From contig CANGEP010000001.1 in the NCBI GenBank assembly GCA_947452905.1, positions 1-64,000 on the forward strand: 64,000 nt of DNA, written 5' to 3'. The stretch comes from Bacteroidota bacterium (GTDB lineage: Bacteria > Bacteroidota > Bacteroidia > Chitinophagales > Chitinophagaceae). Positions 27,329 to 34,462 of the stretch are shown here, piece by piece (position 1 is the stretch's first letter; the number at the start of each line of letters is the position of its first letter). Below the pieces are notes generated by a model that was not told where the DNA came from, made no database searches, and was given only the letters and a program-made list of their open reading frames with translations. The position numbers and the translations under genes were made by a program.

Positions 27329-28704
27329 TGCTGTTTTTGTAAGAAAGAATTTATATTTTCCTGGTTTATCATGTAATTAAAAAAACGTCTATCTTCTTTA
27401 GACCTCACTCTTTCTATAAATGTTGTTTCTTTATCATATACCACATTAAATTTGTGGTTAATTCTATTAATGGATTCTGTTCTAATCTTTTTTTGAATTT
27501 CAAGAGATTTACGTTTGATTCCTAAATACTGATTCATTTCGTCAACTGAAAAATGAATTTCTGAATTCGATTTTTCAATTATTTTAAAAATTATTGTTTT
27601 TTCAATTTCTGTAAATTCATTACTTTTTTTGTCATAAGATTCATTACCTGCTACTTTATCAATATTCTTTGTTTTACTTTTCCAGCCTGTTACTTTTTTA
27701 TAAATTACCAAAGCTGTAACAATAAAAATTATAATAAATAGCCACCAGTAAGTAAAAATAAAATTTTCATCCTCATATATGGTAATATATTGCGCTGAAA
27801 AATCGGCCATAGAAACGGGGGTGCTGTATAAATTTGTATCTGGATAAATCGAATAATATAATTTCCCGTCCTCTTCAAATGTGTTATATAAGTTAGTATT
27901 TTCCTCTAATCCAATTAAAAGCTTATTTGTGAGTTTATAGGCTTTATTTTCTTCGAAATTGAGTAGGTAATGCTCTTTTAGAGTATTCATTACAATGCCA
28001 TGTAAGGATGGAAGGTCTAGTCCTTTTATGGGTCTTGGTTCCAACAATTTATTTAATCGTCCAATTTTCCTGTTAGCTTTCGTGGCAATGTCATATTTAA
28101 TTACATTAAATTCTGTTTCCTCTTTTTCAAAACCTTCTTCGTTTTTTGTTGGGGTAGTTATATAAAAAATTGCTGGGTTTTTATGGCTACTATCTGTTGC
28201 GTCATGATAGATAGAGTTTATTGTATTAAATTTTTGATCCAGTTTTTCGATAAACCATTCATGCATGGGGAAATTAAAATATCTCAACTGCCCATTAATA
28301 TGCCAAATACCATATCCTCCAAAAGAGTATAATATGTTTTTGTGAGCAAAATTGATGGCATTGTAATTAAAACCAAAAACAAGGGTAGAATCGATCCTTG
28401 TAAAGCTTATACTATCATTAGCGGCTTCCTTAGCTTTATACACCCTTCCAGTGCCTGTAAATAATAAATAAAGCCCTGAATCGGTCTTTATTAACTCCTT
28501 CATTGGAAATATATGGCCTAAAATAGTTATATCAAATAGGTCATTGTTATTAATATTATTAATGGTGGTTACAGCTTTCTTGCTTTTTAATAAATGATTT
28601 AAAAAGGAGGTGGATTTGATTGTATGAACCTGAGCTATAGAACTAATTGGTTGATAGCAATATATAAGTATAATTAATAAAACCGTCTTGATAACTGAAT
28701 TCAT
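27325..28704 (-). CDS. Membrane protein with propeller-like ectodomain and HTH-like tail, cassette copy 1
   Basis: This 459-residue protein has an N-terminal signal sequence (about 1-24, ending SSIAQ). An extracytoplasmic domain of about 290 residues contains a Kelch-like motif (YSFGGYGIWHINGQLRYF). One transmembrane helix follows at about 315-335 (WWLFIIIFIVTALVIY), then a cytoplasmic tail of about 120 residues. The tail has a winged-helix-like pattern (EIEKTIIFKIIE, FSVDEMNQYLGIKRKSLEIQ) and ends in a basic segment with SKEDRRFFNY. The paralogue at 29172-30620 shares the same order and has 20 identical residues from EIQKKIR to HKFNV. No named family is recognised. A one-component transmembrane regulator is a reasonable hypothesis. 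A near-consensus -7 element (CATATTTG) lies on the minus strand at 28720-28727. Confidence 0.7.
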   Translation of the reverse strand: MNSVIKTVLLIILIYCYQPISSIAQVHTIKSTSFLNHLLKSKKAVTTINNINNNDLFDITILGHIFPMKELIKTDSGLYLLFTGTGRVYKAKEAANDSISFTRIDSTLVFGFNYNAINFAHKNILYSFGGYGIWHINGQLRYFNFPMHEWFIEKLDQKFNTINSIYHDATDSSHKNPAIFYITTPTKNEEGFEKEETEFNVIKYDIATKANRKIGRLNKLLEPRPIKGLDLPSLHGIVMNTLKEHYLLNFEENKAYKLTNKLLIGLEENTNLYNTFEEDGKLYYSIYPDTNLYSTPVSMADFSAQYITIYEDENFIFTYWWLFIIIFIVTALVIYKKVTGWKSKTKNIDKVAGNESYDKKSNEFTEIEKTIIFKIIEKSNSEIHFSVDEMNQYLGIKRKSLEIQKKIRTESINRINHKFNVVYDKETTFIERVRSKEDRRFFNYMINQENINSFLQKQH

Positions 28705-28917
28705 AACCTAATCTAATTACAAATATGGCTTAAATGTATTTAATAGAAAACATATCAAGTAATATATTTATAACCTTATATGAAATGAATTGTAAATCAA
28801 TCTAATAGTACAAATTACGTTTAATTACTATTTGTTTTTTAAATGTATACTATAAGGTATCTTAAATGTCAAATTAGGCAATGATAATTATGAAATTTTG
28901 CTTCTATAACCCCAACT

Positions 28918-29175
28918 ATGTTTAAAAAGTTAATTGCCCTATTCAGGTTCAAAAAAAATCGCTTCCAGTTAGAGAAGTATGGTGATCTTTCTGAATTTAC
29001 GTTTGACGAGCTCAGTATAGTACTAAAAAATGATTTTTCACTTAGAATTGACCGATTTACCGATAATTCGAGACGTTTTTCTGCAAAATGGGAAAATGAA
29101 GATACTTTTCTTGAAATTCTATACGAGGATGACGGTAGTTTTATTAAGCTGATAAAGCAAAATGGCAAAAATTAG
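28918..29175 (+). CDS. Small protein of unknown function, cassette copy 2
   Basis: This 85-residue paralogue of the protein at 27062-27328 begins with a basic helix (MFKKLIALFRFKKNRFQLE). It is followed by KYGDLSEFTFDELSIVLKN and a strand-rich, charged second half (LRIDRFTDNSRRFSAKWENE). There is no signal peptide or membrane segment, so it is likely cytoplasmic. Its TAG stop overlaps the TAA stop of the convergent membrane protein gene by 4 bases, exactly as in copy 1. The function is unknown. Conservation of both sequence pattern and arrangement argues that it is a real gene and not a shadow frame. Confidence 0.68.
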   Translation: MFKKLIALFRFKKNRFQLEKYGDLSEFTFDELSIVLKNDFSLRIDRFTDNSRRFSAKWENEDTFLEILYEDDGSFIKLIKQNGKN

Positions 29176-30620
29176 TTTTGTTTAAACGCGGATTTATATA
29201 AGACAATATTTTCAACATTAATAGTATAATTAAAGAACCTTCGGTCTTCTCTGGATCTTATTCGTTCTATAAACACAGTTTCTGAATCAAATATTACATT
29301 AAACTTGTGGTTAATTCTATTAATGGATTCAGTTCTTATTTTTTTCTGTATTTCGATTGTTTTTCTCTTAATTCCTAAGCCTTGATTCATATCCTCTACA
29401 GTATAATCAAAGCCTGTTTCAATTTTTTGTATTAACGTATTTATGATAGATTTTTCAAGTTCATTAAAGCTATTATTACGCTTGTCATAATTATATTCCT
29501 TTGTTGGGATTAAGCTAAAACTTCTTTTATTTCTCTTCTTAATTTCAATCACCACGTAAATAATTGAAAATACGATACCTGAGAATAGCAAAAAGTATAT
29601 AAAAATATTTTTCGCTAATGACTCTTCTTTATAGATAGTTAATTCAGTAGCTTGTAAATCATTGTTTTTAACTTCGATAGAATCAATTATGCCTTGTAAA
29701 CTATTACTAGTATAAAAAAGTTTATTGCCCTCCATCCAGGTATAAAAACCATGTCCAAGCCAACTATTAAGTGTTTGTTTATATTGTGCATTATTGATTT
29801 TGTAAATTTTATTATTTACTAAATCCCATACCTCAATTTCACCTCCATTTAATATTAGCAATCCTTTATCTAAAGACCCAATACTTACAATCATACTTTT
29901 AGAGTTGTAAATATATGGGTTAAGTATCCCTTTATAATTCCAGTTTTTTGATTTAAGATTTAATTCAAATACAGAGTCGGTCCAAGAAGGTTTTTCGTTA
30001 TTGATAGCTTCATTTCCAGTTAAATTGGAAAGTAACATTAATTTACCTTGGGTTGGTTCAAACCAAATTTTGGCATTGGAACCTTCATTTAAAAATGGCA
30101 GTTCTTTATTGGTAGATTGTATATCCCATTCTTTAAGTTGTTTGTTGTACTTTCTTAGCTGCCCATTAAATCTCCAAAATCCGTACCCCCCATAATTATA
30201 TACGGTATCATTATATATAAAGCTAAAACATCCAATATTGTAACCAGTAAGTTCAGTTGAATCAATTCTATAAAAATGGATAGAATCTGATTTTTCATTC
30301 AATATTTGAGATTCTAATAAATAACCAGTAGAAGGGATAGTGATATATAATCTTTTATGATAAAAAATTAAGATTTGCCCTTTGTTTGTAACTGCTTTGT
30401 CTTTTAAAGGTAATAATAATAAGGAGCCATTATCTGGAGTGTTCCTAATAGGAATATAGTTTAGTGAGGAATGGCTTAATCGCTTGAAAAAATTATTATT
30501 AATTATTGAATAAGTGTTTGGTTGTCCATTACTCCAAACTGGCTTAAATAGTAAAACAAACAATAAAAAGAGGGTAAATGAAAAAAGGCGCATTTGGGGA
30601 GAATATTTTAGTAGAGTCAT
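29172..30620 (-). CDS. Membrane protein with propeller-like ectodomain and HTH-like tail, cassette copy 2
   Basis: This 482-residue paralogue of the protein at 27325-28704 begins with a hydrophobic signal sequence. An internal ATG at 30593 (MRLFSFTLFLLF) would give a more canonical one, so the start is uncertain by 9 codons. The ectodomain contains the same Kelch-like motif (YNYGGYGFWRFNGQLRKY). The membrane helix lies at about 340-362 (FIYFLLFSGIVFSIIYVV). The cytoplasmic tail contains NELEKSIINTLIQ, TVEDMNQGLGIKRKTIEIQ and REDRRFFNY. The tail is much better conserved between copies than the ectodomain, consistent with a shared intracellular action and differing external ligands. The family is not recognised. 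Confidence 0.7.
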   Translation of the reverse strand: MTLLKYSPQMRLFSFTLFLLFVLLFKPVWSNGQPNTYSIINNNFFKRLSHSSLNYIPIRNTPDNGSLLLLPLKDKAVTNKGQILIFYHKRLYITIPSTGYLLESQILNEKSDSIHFYRIDSTELTGYNIGCFSFIYNDTVYNYGGYGFWRFNGQLRKYNKQLKEWDIQSTNKELPFLNEGSNAKIWFEPTQGKLMLLSNLTGNEAINNEKPSWTDSVFELNLKSKNWNYKGILNPYIYNSKSMIVSIGSLDKGLLILNGGEIEVWDLVNNKIYKINNAQYKQTLNSWLGHGFYTWMEGNKLFYTSNSLQGIIDSIEVKNNDLQATELTIYKEESLAKNIFIYFLLFSGIVFSIIYVVIEIKKRNKRSFSLIPTKEYNYDKRNNSFNELEKSIINTLIQKIETGFDYTVEDMNQGLGIKRKTIEIQKKIRTESINRINHKFNVIFDSETVFIERIRSREDRRFFNYTINVENIVLYKSAFKQN

Positions 30621-31109
30621 TACAATTATAACTAAAAATATATGTTTTGCAATATTTACGCATAAAAATTCTTAATTGAAATGTTCCATTTTTTTAAAAT
30701 GAATAAAAATGGTTGATTCGTAAATTTTGACAACATTTATTTTTTACTAAAAAAGGGGTTATGTTTCTATACCTATATTTGTAATGTGCTTATTATTAGT
30801 TACTTAATACATTTATAGTATCTTCTTTTAATTCATCCCCTTTCCTGAAAAGGATTATTCATAAACAGTGCATTTTTGCAATGCATTCGCTAAGTAATAC
30901 TGAGAAATAATTTCGGGGGGAATTATTTTGATGTAATTGTTAAAGTTCAAGTTACCTTAACAGCTTAGCGAATTTTTTTTTATAATAATTGAAACAAATT
31001 TAGCTTGTCCGATGTCAACGGTTGTTAGTTGTTTAAAATAGGTGCCTAAAATGGTTTAAATTTTTACTAAACCCTTCATTTTCAGCTATGTAATAATCAT
31101 TATTTTAGG
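30621..31109. other. Long noncoding gap, AT-rich
   Basis: No credible reading frame was found. A -7-like element TATATTTG lies at 30774-30781 on the plus strand. A candidate structured RNA with a terminator-like end occupies 30869-30981. The rest shows nothing recognisable. Confidence 0.5.
30869..30981 (+). ncRNA. Candidate structured RNA ending in a terminator
   Basis: Bases 30885-30894 (ATTCGCTAAG) are perfectly complementary to 30964-30973 (CTTAGCGAAT), and the right arm runs into nine T. The enclosed 69 bases contain an 8-bp hairpin (30905-30912 with 30921-30928, G-rich loop). A further 6-bp hairpin (TGCATT/AATGCA, 30869-30885) abuts the 5' side. A -7 element at 30774-30781 could start the transcript. 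It could be a free small RNA or a cis-acting leader that ends before the oxidoreductase gene. No known RNA family was recognised. Confidence 0.35.
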
Positions 31110-31117
31110 TAAATTTG
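31110..31117 (+). promoter_or_regulatory. Bacteroidota -7 promoter element (TAAATTTG)
   Basis: TAAATTTG matches TAnnTTTG and ends 18 bases before the ATG at 31136. An upstream in-frame TTG at 31115 lies inside this element, which argues that translation starts at 31136 and not there. Confidence 0.6.
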
Positions 31118-31135
31118 TCCTTCCAACAATTACCT

Positions 31136-34051
31136 ATGAAGCAACAGCTACAAAAGCTTGCCCAAACCTTAGAAGGGGATCTTTTTTTTGATAAAACGAT
31201 GCGTACTTTGTATGCAACCGACGCTTCTTCTTATCGAGAATTGCCATTAGCTGTTGCCATCCCAAAAAGTAAAAATGACCTTAGCCTATTAATAAGTTTT
31301 GCAGCACAAAACAATACCTCTTTAATTCCAAGAACTGCAGGAACCTCTTTAGCAGGGCAGGTGGTGGGTAGTGGTATTGTGGTAGATGTATCTAAGCATT
31401 TTACACAAATTTTAGAACTAAATAAGGAAGAGGGTTGGGTGCGTGTGCAACCAGGTGTTATTAGAGATGAGCTTAATTTATTTTTAAAGCCGCATGATTT
31501 GTTTTTTGGCCCCGAAACCTCTACCGCTAATCGAGCCATGATAGGGGGTATGGTGGGAAATAATTCATGTGGCTCTAATTCGGTAGTGTACCGAAGCACG
31601 CGTGAACATTTATTAGAAGTTACCACTTTGTTAAGTGATGGGAGTGAGGTTGTTTTTGGGGCTATGTCAACCGATGATTTTCATGCTAAATGTGAGCTAC
31701 CTACATTAGAGGGAAGCATATATAAATCGGTTCGATCCATTTTAAGTAATTACGATAATCAACAGGAGATCAGAAAAGAGTTTCCTAAAAAATCGGTGGA
31801 AAGGCGAAATACGGGGTATGCTATTGATTTACTCATTGAAACGGATCCGTTTACTGCAGGAGGTACACCTTTTAATTTTTGTAGTTTACTGGCTGGCTCC
31901 GAAGGTACTCTTGCATTTATTACAGAAATTAAATTAAATGTAGTTAAAGCACCGCCCAAAGAAACAGGTTTATTATGTGTTCATTTTAATACAATTGATG
32001 AATCGCTACATGCCAACTTGATTGGTTTAAAATATAAGCCAAGCGCGAGCGAGTTAATTGATCATTATATTTTAGAGTGTACTAAGGAGAATAAAGAACA
32101 AAGTAAGAATCGATTTTTTGTGCAAGGTGATCCTGGTGCCATTTTAGTAATAGAGTTTGTAAAGGAAACCCAAGAAGAGATTTTAGCTTTAACAAATGCA
32201 GTGGAGGCCGAAATGCGCGCTGCTGGTTTAGGCTATCATTTTCCTGTTTTATTTGGTGCGGACACAAAAAAAATATGGACTTTAAGAAAAGCAGGACTTG
32301 GTTTACTTAGTAATTTGCCAGGAGACGAAAAAGCAGTGCCTGTAATTGAGGATACAGCAGTGGATGTAAATGATTTACCCAATTATATTCGTGATTTTAA
32401 TGAAATCTTAAAAAAGCATGGTTTGTATTCGGTGCATTATGCTCATGCAGGTTCGGGGGAGATTCATTTAAGACCCATCATTAATTTAAAAACTAAAGGG
32501 GGGAACCAGTTATTTAGAACTATTGCCGAAGAGGTGGCAACGCTTGTAAAAAAATACAATGGTTCATTAAGTGGGGAGCATGGAGATGGCCGACTAAGAG
32601 GAGAGTTTATTAAACAAATGGTGGGCGAAAAAAATTATGCATTATTAAAAGAGATTAAAAATATTTGGGATCCTCATCATATTTTTAATCCCAATAAAAT
32701 TGTGGATACACCCTCTATGAATAGTATGCTGCGCTATGAGCCAGGGCAACAGACACCTTCATTTGAAACTATTTTTCGTTTTCATAAGCAAGATATTTTA
32801 CAACATGCAGAGCAGTGTAATGGCTCGGGGGATTGTCGTAAAACACATTTATCGGGAGGTACCATGTGCCCTTCCTATATGGCTACCAGAAACGAGAAAG
32901 ATACTACCAGAGCAAGAGCCAATATTTTACGTGAATTTTTAACACATTCCGATAAACAAAATAGATATGATCATAAAGAGATTTATGAGGTAATGAGTTT
33001 GTGCTTAAGTTGTAAAGCTTGTAAAAGCGAGTGCCCTTCGAATGTGGATATGGCAAAATTAAAAGCAGAATTTTTGCAACATTACTATGATGCTAATGGG
33101 GTGCCTTTAAGAGCTAATTTGATCGCTAATTTTACAGCCACTGCAAAATTGGGATCTATGGTGCCAGGCCTCTATAATGCTGTAATGTCTAATAAATTTA
33201 CTGGCTCTTTAATAAAGTACTTATCGGGATTCGCTGTTCAAAGATCTATGCCTATTATGGCAAAACAAACTTTACAAGCATGGTATGATAAAAATTATAA
33301 AGCCCCATTAGTACCTATAAAATCTATTTATTTATTCTGCGATGAGTTTACTAATTATAATGACGCTGAAATAGGTATTAAAGCCATTAAACTTTTAACA
33401 ACTTTAGGCTATGAAGTAATTATTCCCAATCACGAAGAGAGTGGAAGAACATGGTTGTCGAAAGGATTGGTACGAAAAGCAAAAGTAATTGCTAATAAAA
33501 ACATAGAATTATTAGGGAATATTGTTACTGAAAAAAAACCAATTATTGGGATAGAACCTTCTGCCATATTAACTTTTAGAGACGAGTATCCCGATTTGGC
33601 TACTGATAAAAATGTAGTAGCTGCAAAAGCCTTAGCTAACAATAGCTTTTTTATTGATGAGTTTTTATCAAAAGAGATGGCTGCTGGTCATATACGAAAA
33701 GAGCAGTTTACACAAAACAAAAAGCAATTATTATTACATGGGCACTGCCAACAAAAAGCAGTGGGTTCTTTGGCCGACTCTATAACCGTATTATCTTTTC
33801 CAACTCATTACACTGTTGAAACCATTGCTTCAGGTTGTTGTGGGATGGCGGGTTCCTTTGGCTATGAAAAAGAACATTATGAAGTGTCTATGAATATTGG
33901 AGAATTAGTATTATTTCCTAAAGTAAGAGCCCATAAAGATACTTGCACAATTGCAGCACCAGGAACAAGTTGCCGTCATCAAATAAAAGATGGAACAGGT
34001 ACTAAAGCTTTGCATACAATCGAGATTTTGTATGAAGCTATTGTATCATAA
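31136..34051 (+). CDS. FAD-linked oxidase fused to Fe-S/CCG domains (GlcD/D-lactate dehydrogenase-like)
   Basis: This 971-residue protein carries an N-terminal FAD-binding PCMH-type domain (PRTAGTSLAGQVVGSGIVVD, GMVGNNSCGSNS). A FAD-oxidase C-terminal domain follows, ending near HYAHAGSGEIHLRP and SGEHGDGRLRGEF. A 4Fe-4S ferredoxin-like part follows (CNGSGDC, GGTMCPSY, and CLSCKACKSECPSNVDMAK). A CCG-type heterodisulfide-reductase-like region (GHCQQKAVG, SGCCGMAGSFGYEKEH) completes it. This fusion is usual for bacterial D-2-hydroxyacid or D-lactate dehydrogenases that pass electrons to the respiratory chain. Length and motifs are complete. The ATG at 31136 is preferred because an upstream TTG falls in the promoter. 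The exact substrate (D-lactate, glycolate or other) is not determined. Confidence 0.9.
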   Translation: MKQQLQKLAQTLEGDLFFDKTMRTLYATDASSYRELPLAVAIPKSKNDLSLLISFAAQNNTSLIPRTAGTSLAGQVVGSGIVVDVSKHFTQILELNKEEGWVRVQPGVIRDELNLFLKPHDLFFGPETSTANRAMIGGMVGNNSCGSNSVVYRSTREHLLEVTTLLSDGSEVVFGAMSTDDFHAKCELPTLEGSIYKSVRSILSNYDNQQEIRKEFPKKSVERRNTGYAIDLLIETDPFTAGGTPFNFCSLLAGSEGTLAFITEIKLNVVKAPPKETGLLCVHFNTIDESLHANLIGLKYKPSASELIDHYILECTKENKEQSKNRFFVQGDPGAILVIEFVKETQEEILALTNAVEAEMRAAGLGYHFPVLFGADTKKIWTLRKAGLGLLSNLPGDEKAVPVIEDTAVDVNDLPNYIRDFNEILKKHGLYSVHYAHAGSGEIHLRPIINLKTKGGNQLFRTIAEEVATLVKKYNGSLSGEHGDGRLRGEFIKQMVGEKNYALLKEIKNIWDPHHIFNPNKIVDTPSMNSMLRYEPGQQTPSFETIFRFHKQDILQHAEQCNGSGDCRKTHLSGGTMCPSYMATRNEKDTTRARANILREFLTHSDKQNRYDHKEIYEVMSLCLSCKACKSECPSNVDMAKLKAEFLQHYYDANGVPLRANLIANFTATAKLGSMVPGLYNAVMSNKFTGSLIKYLSGFAVQRSMPIMAKQTLQAWYDKNYKAPLVPIKSIYLFCDEFTNYNDAEIGIKAIKLLTTLGYEVIIPNHEESGRTWLSKGLVRKAKVIANKNIELLGNIVTEKKPIIGIEPSAILTFRDEYPDLATDKNVVAAKALANNSFFIDEFLSKEMAAGHIRKEQFTQNKKQLLLHGHCQQKAVGSLADSITVLSFPTHYTVETIASGCCGMAGSFGYEKEHYEVSMNIGELVLFPKVRAHKDTCTIAAPGTSCRHQIKDGTGTKALHTIEILYEAIVS

Positions 34052-34154
34052 GCTAAACAGTTTGTTCTTAAAGCTAAAATAGTTTCATTTTTTGTTTTTT
34101 GATAAAGAGCTGCCTCTTAACTGATTACCTCATTAATATACTTATTTACAAAAA

Positions 34155-34176
34155 TTTATGACAAATATGTCATAAA
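34155..34176. promoter_or_regulatory. Palindromic operator candidate 1
   Basis: This is a perfect inverted repeat with 9-base arms around a 4-base centre, core TGACA-AATA-TGTCA at 34159-34172. It lies 43 bases (centre to centre) upstream of a related palindrome, about four helical turns. It is probably a binding site for the XRE protein encoded at 34220. Confidence 0.5.
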
Positions 34177-34201
34177 TGTCATTAGCTTATACTCTATTAT
34201 G

Positions 34202-34215
34202 TGGCATATTTGCCA
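34202..34215. promoter_or_regulatory. Palindromic operator candidate 2 overlapping a -7-like element
   Basis: The core TGGCA-TATT-TGCCA shares the pattern TGRCA-N4-TGYCA with the site at 34159-34172. It overlaps CATATTTG (34205-34212), one base away from the -7 consensus TAnnTTTG. Binding here would block RNA polymerase. A further 10-base palindrome ATGATATCAT (34220-34229) covers the start codon of the regulator. Confidence 0.5.
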
Positions 34216-34219
34216 TATA

Positions 34220-34462
34220 ATGATATCATATACTTTAACAAAAGAAGAATCCTCGAAAATAATCGGTAATAAAGTAAGACAATTAAGACTTCAAAAAAAT
34301 TTGACTTTAGAGATATTAGCAATAGAAGCTAATATGGAGTATAAGCAATTAAGTAGGATAGAGCTGGGTAAAATTAATACTACCGTTTTTCAAATTATTA
34401 AAATCGCTAAGGCTTTAGAGGTAACAGCTGCAGAAATCATAGGAGTACTACATCTCTTATGA
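34220..34462 (+). CDS. XRE-family transcriptional regulator
   Basis: This 80-residue protein is almost entirely one XRE helix-turn-helix domain: GNKVRQLRLQKNLTLEILAIEANMEYKQLSRIELGKINTT, then IIKIAKALEVTAAEII. An upstream in-frame ATG at 34199 would add seven residues, but it lies across the palindrome at 34202-34215, so 34220 is preferred. Its TGA stop overlaps the ATG of the giant adhesin gene as ATGA, so translation of the two is probably coupled. The paired palindromes upstream suggest autoregulation of the whole operon 34220-48824. Whether it represses or activates cannot be told from sequence. Confidence 0.85.
   Translation: MISYTLTKEESSKIIGNKVRQLRLQKNLTLEILAIEANMEYKQLSRIELGKINTTVFQIIKIAKALEVTAAEIIGVLHLL

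Larger units (their letters stand above)
27062..30620. repeat. Tandem duplication of a convergent two-gene cassette
   Basis: Two copies (27062-28704 and 28918-30620) have the same gene order, orientation and stop-codon overlap, offset by about 1.85 kb. At the DNA level, 26 bases are identical at 27452-27477 and 29305-29330, inside the conserved tail. Elsewhere the copies have diverged strongly, so the duplication is old or diversified by selection. The 213-base spacer 28705-28917 is AT-rich and holds no gene. Confidence 0.75.

Noticed and set aside
30895-30920. CTGAGA in the noncoding stretch as a possible TPP riboswitch
   Set aside because: The other conserved THI-box parts are missing, and the downstream gene is not a thiamin gene.
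30885-30973. Signal recognition particle or 6S RNA identity for the structured RNA candidate
   Set aside because: The SRP core GGAAGCAGCC-type sequence is absent, and the length and fold do not fit a 6S RNA with a central bubble.
31115-31135. TTG at 31115 as start of the FAD/Fe-S oxidoreductase
   Set aside because: It lies inside the -7 promoter element TAAATTTG. The ATG at 31136 gives the normal family N-terminus.
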